Part shown: one piece after another, positions 61,970-64,000 of the stretch | Numbering within the stretch: position 1 is the stretch's first letter | How the letters are laid out: each line of letters begins with the position of its first letter | From: Castellaniella sp049671645 | Lineage (GTDB): Bacteria > Pseudomonadota > Gammaproteobacteria > Burkholderiales > Burkholderiaceae_B | Direction of reading: 5' to 3' | Length of the DNA stretch: 64,000 bases | Assembly (NCBI RefSeq): GCF_049671645.1 | Contig: NZ_JBATVG010000015.1 | Span: 184,387-248,386, forward strand | Notes under the pieces: model-generated | Told to the model about the DNA's origin: nothing | Seen by the model: the letters and a program-made list of their open reading frames with translations, nothing else | Database searches by the model: none | Translations under genes and position numbers: made by a program

Positions 61970-62791
61970 TTACAAACACCGAGCCTGCGGCAGCAGGCCC
62001 ACATGATGCAGCAAGGCATCGGCGGGAGCCCGGATGGGGAGATGCGGCGCCTGGGGATACGCCACATGCGCGAGATACAGGCCATCGGGCATGAAGGTCG
62101 GCGCGGCCAGGCGGCGATCTCTTGCCGCCAGCAGATCGCCCGCCCATGCGGGCGGCTGTCGGCCACGCCCGATCATCAGCAAAGTGCCCATGAGATTGCG
62201 CACCATATGATGCAAAAACGCATTGGCGCGGAATTCAAAAATCAGGAAATCCCCCCGGCGCTCGATATCCAGGGTCTGCAAGGTGCGCACCGGGCTGGCC
62301 GCCTGGCATTCGGCGGACCGGAAGGCGCTGAAATCATGTTCGCCCACCAATATCCCGGCGGCTTCCCGCATGGCCTGGTCGTCCAGAGGGTCATGCACCC
62401 AGCCGATGCGGCCGTGCAGGATGGGGGAGCGCACCGGAGCGCTGCGCAAGACGTAGAAATACGTACGGACCCGGGCATCGAAGCGGGCATGGAAATCCGC
62501 AGCGACGGGCTGCGCCCATTGCACCGACACGCTGGCCGGCAAATGCGCATTCACCCCTCGCACCCAGGACTCATCGCGCCGGACGGCGTCGGTGTCCAGA
62601 TGCACGACCTGCTGCAAGGCATGGACGCCGGTGTCCGTGCGGCCGGCGCAGATGGTGGCGACCGAGGGCACGTCCAGGAAGGCGGACAAGGCGGCTTCCA
62701 GGACATCCTGCACCGTGCGCCCCCCCGGCTGGGTCTGCCAGCCATGCCAGCCCGAGCCGTCGTAGCTGACCCCCAGTGCGATCCGAGACAC
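61970..62791 (-). CDS. truA: tRNA pseudouridine(38-40) synthase TruA
   Basis: TruA modifies uridines 38-40 in the anticodon stem of many tRNAs. The 273-residue protein begins with LGVSYDGSGWHGWQTQPGGR and contains the catalytic aspartate in AGRTDTGVHALQQVVH, and FRANAFLHHMVRNLMG near the C-terminus. It lies 6 bases after the fimV-like gene, the pair fimV-truA being common in Pseudomonas and Bordetella. Confidence 0.97.
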   Translation of the reverse strand: MSRIALGVSYDGSGWHGWQTQPGGRTVQDVLEAALSAFLDVPSVATICAGRTDTGVHALQQVVHLDTDAVRRDESWVRGVNAHLPASVSVQWAQPVAADFHARFDARVRTYFYVLRSAPVRSPILHGRIGWVHDPLDDQAMREAAGILVGEHDFSAFRSAECQAASPVRTLQTLDIERRGDFLIFEFRANAFLHHMVRNLMGTLLMIGRGRQPPAWAGDLLAARDRRLAAPTFMPDGLYLAHVAYPQAPHLPIRAPADALLHHVGLLPQARCL

Positions 62792-62797
62792 CTGCCC

Positions 62798-63949
62798 CTA
62801 CGCTTTGGAGGAAGGCTGAGCCGTGTCCTGAGGCGGCAAGTCCAGGTCGACGCCCTGCAGCTTTTCGCGCACCATGGCTTCGGTGATCTGCGGGCTTTCG
62901 TCCGCGTCGTCACGAGTGGCATTGGCACGCCGCAGCAGCCAGGCAATGATGAAGACGATCACGGCCAGCAACGCCGTCATCACCCCGAGCAAATGATCTT
63001 GAATCCAGGACACCCTGTGTTCAGCCTGTTTGGAAGGTTTCAGTTCAGCGGCCTCGGTGGCGGAGGGCGCCTGGGGAGTCAGGGCCGAGGTCAGATCGGC
63101 GGCGCCGGGCTTGGCGCCCGCCGCGCCCTGGGCGAGCCCGCCGACAGCCGCCGAAGCGGCAGCATCGCCCTGGGGCGACGACGATGATCCGTTCCCCTGG
63201 GCCGCGCCGCCAGCCTGGGCCCCGGAAGCGCCGGAGGCCGCTGCAGCATCGGAGGACGGATGGGCCGCGGCTTGCGCCGCGCCGTTCCCCGCCGTGGAAT
63301 CGGCAGCCGTTTCGCCAGAAGATCCGGCCTGGGCGGCCGCTTCGTGGCTGGCCTCGCTGATGGCGGAGGCGATCTGCTGGATGGACTGGCCAATCGCCTG
63401 GGCGCCCTGAGCAGCCGCCGCGCGGGCGGCCTTGCCCTGTGATTGCAGGGCCTCATTCAGGTGCTGGACATTGTCCTGCAACTGCCCGACCCGGGATTCG
63501 GCGTCCTGCAAGGCATGGCCCTGGGCCGTGCGGGCATCCGCAGCATCGGACTTCCCGCCTTGGGAAAGCTGGACGCGGTCCCCCGCCCCCGCGTCCGCCT
63601 GCGATGAAGGGGCGGCGGACGCGGCCGAGACCGTGCCGCTGGAAGCCTGCCCCGTCACGCCGGGAGCGGCGGCGGCCTGCCGCCCCCGCAAGAGGGCGAA
63701 TGCGGCCGTCTGGGCCTGGAACTGCCGGCGCGCCTCGGCGTCGGAGACCGACAGCATGTCGTCCACCGAAGGCACTGCCAGCGAGGCCCCTGCCCGCACG
63801 AGATTGATGTTGCTGTGGATGAATGCCTGCGGATTGGCGCGCTGCAGGGCCATCATCAACTGATAGATCGATACGCCATCCACCGCATGCCGGCGGGCGA
63901 TGCCGAACATGGTGTCGCCCGAGCGCACGGCGATGGCGCCTGCCGGCAT
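62798..63949 (-). CDS. FimV-like LysM protein, N-terminal part not seen
   Basis: The visible 383 residues contain a LysM-like FimV core near the start (AVRSGDTMFGIARRHAVDGVSIYQ ... NPQAFIHSNINLVRAGASL), a Gln-rich coiled-coil segment (about 135-180), a very Ala/Gly/Ser-rich linker (about 190-305), one membrane helix (about 325-345: LLGVMTALLAVIVFIIAWLL) and a short acidic tail. FimV organises type IV pili and polar assemblies. Known FimV proteins have a signal peptide and about 150-200 further residues before LysM. Here a TGA lies in frame at 63985-63983, so either the ORF starts at 63949 or the gene is broken; see findings. Confidence 0.8.
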   Translation of the reverse strand: MPAGAIAVRSGDTMFGIARRHAVDGVSIYQLMMALQRANPQAFIHSNINLVRAGASLAVPSVDDMLSVSDAEARRQFQAQTAAFALLRGRQAAAAPGVTGQASSGTVSAASAAPSSQADAGAGDRVQLSQGGKSDAADARTAQGHALQDAESRVGQLQDNVQHLNEALQSQGKAARAAAAQGAQAIGQSIQQIASAISEASHEAAAQAGSSGETAADSTAGNGAAQAAAHPSSDAAAASGASGAQAGGAAQGNGSSSSPQGDAAASAAVGGLAQGAAGAKPGAADLTSALTPQAPSATEAAELKPSKQAEHRVSWIQDHLLGVMTALLAVIVFIIAWLLRRANATRDDADESPQITEAMVREKLQGVDLDLPPQDTAQPSSKA

Positions 63950-64000
63950 GCGCCGGACGCTGGATGGCGCGGCCGCCGCCCGTCAGGTAGAACCCCCAGG

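Overview
This 64-kb window looks like conserved chromosome from a GC-rich betaproteobacterium, most likely of the family Alcaligenaceae (Bordetella / Achromobacter / Castellaniella type). The reasons are the gene order rpsB-tsf-pyrH-frr-uppS-cdsA-dxr-rseP-bamA-skp-lpxD-fabZ-lpxA-lpxB, the single-lipoyl AceF with a lipoyl-bearing Lpd, and the Bordetella-like FimV and SPOR proteins. The genus is inference. I saw no rRNA, tRNA, phage, transposase or CRISPR.

Layout. (1) 1-13.7 kb, minus strand: a 14-gene translation / isoprenoid / envelope block, from rpsB at its upstream end to lpxB, which runs off the left edge. (2) 13.9-17.8 kb, plus strand: map-glnD-dsbB, each joined to the next by an ATGA overlap. 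(3) 17.9-22.2 kb, minus: folC - SPOR protein - cvpA - purF. (4) 22.4-28.3 kb, minus: the pyruvate dehydrogenase operon aceE-aceF-lpdA. (5) 28.6-34.6 kb, plus: PAS sensor kinase, FixJ-type regulator and folD (all ATGA-coupled), then oligopeptidase A and a SCO1/SenC copper chaperone. (6) 34.7-39.1 kb: a copper-resistance locus with copZ and an Lpd-like flavoprotein on one side and copA-cueR on the other, separated by two MerR-type promoters. (7) 39.2-47.2 kb, minus: TetR regulator, RND efflux system (MFP, pump, outer-membrane lipoprotein) with pdxJ coupled to its end, and a nitroreductase. (8) 47.2-50.3 kb: a four-copy 83-bp tandem repeat and a three-gene ABC importer of the TrpXYZ-like / COG2984 type. 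(9) 50.6-57.3 kb, minus: cyoABCD quinol oxidase, SURF1, and a RegB/RegA redox two-component pair. (10) 57.5-58.8 kb: an MHS-family transporter on the plus strand. (11) 58.8-64 kb, minus: fimV fragment, truA, TRAP dctQM, trpF.

Most of the window is housekeeping. The points that deserve a second look are mainly non-coding. A palindromic intergenic element occurs in three places (after lpdA, after the ABC binding-protein gene, and tandemly amplified after the ABC ATPase gene); its flanks are conserved while its stem changes in a pairing-preserving way. The copper locus has two divergent CueR-type promoters with 19-bp spacers and drives an unusual flavoprotein disulfide reductase. The TetR gene has a perfect 11-bp inverted-repeat operator inside its own, apparently leaderless, promoter. 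The usual fimV-truA-trpF-(trpBA)-accD-folC-SPOR-cvpA-purF supercluster is split into two pieces about 36 kb apart, with a TRAP transporter lacking its binding protein inserted between truA and trpF.

Limits: everything was read by eye from sequence. No homology search, structure prediction or expression data was available. Promoters and terminators are pattern matches.
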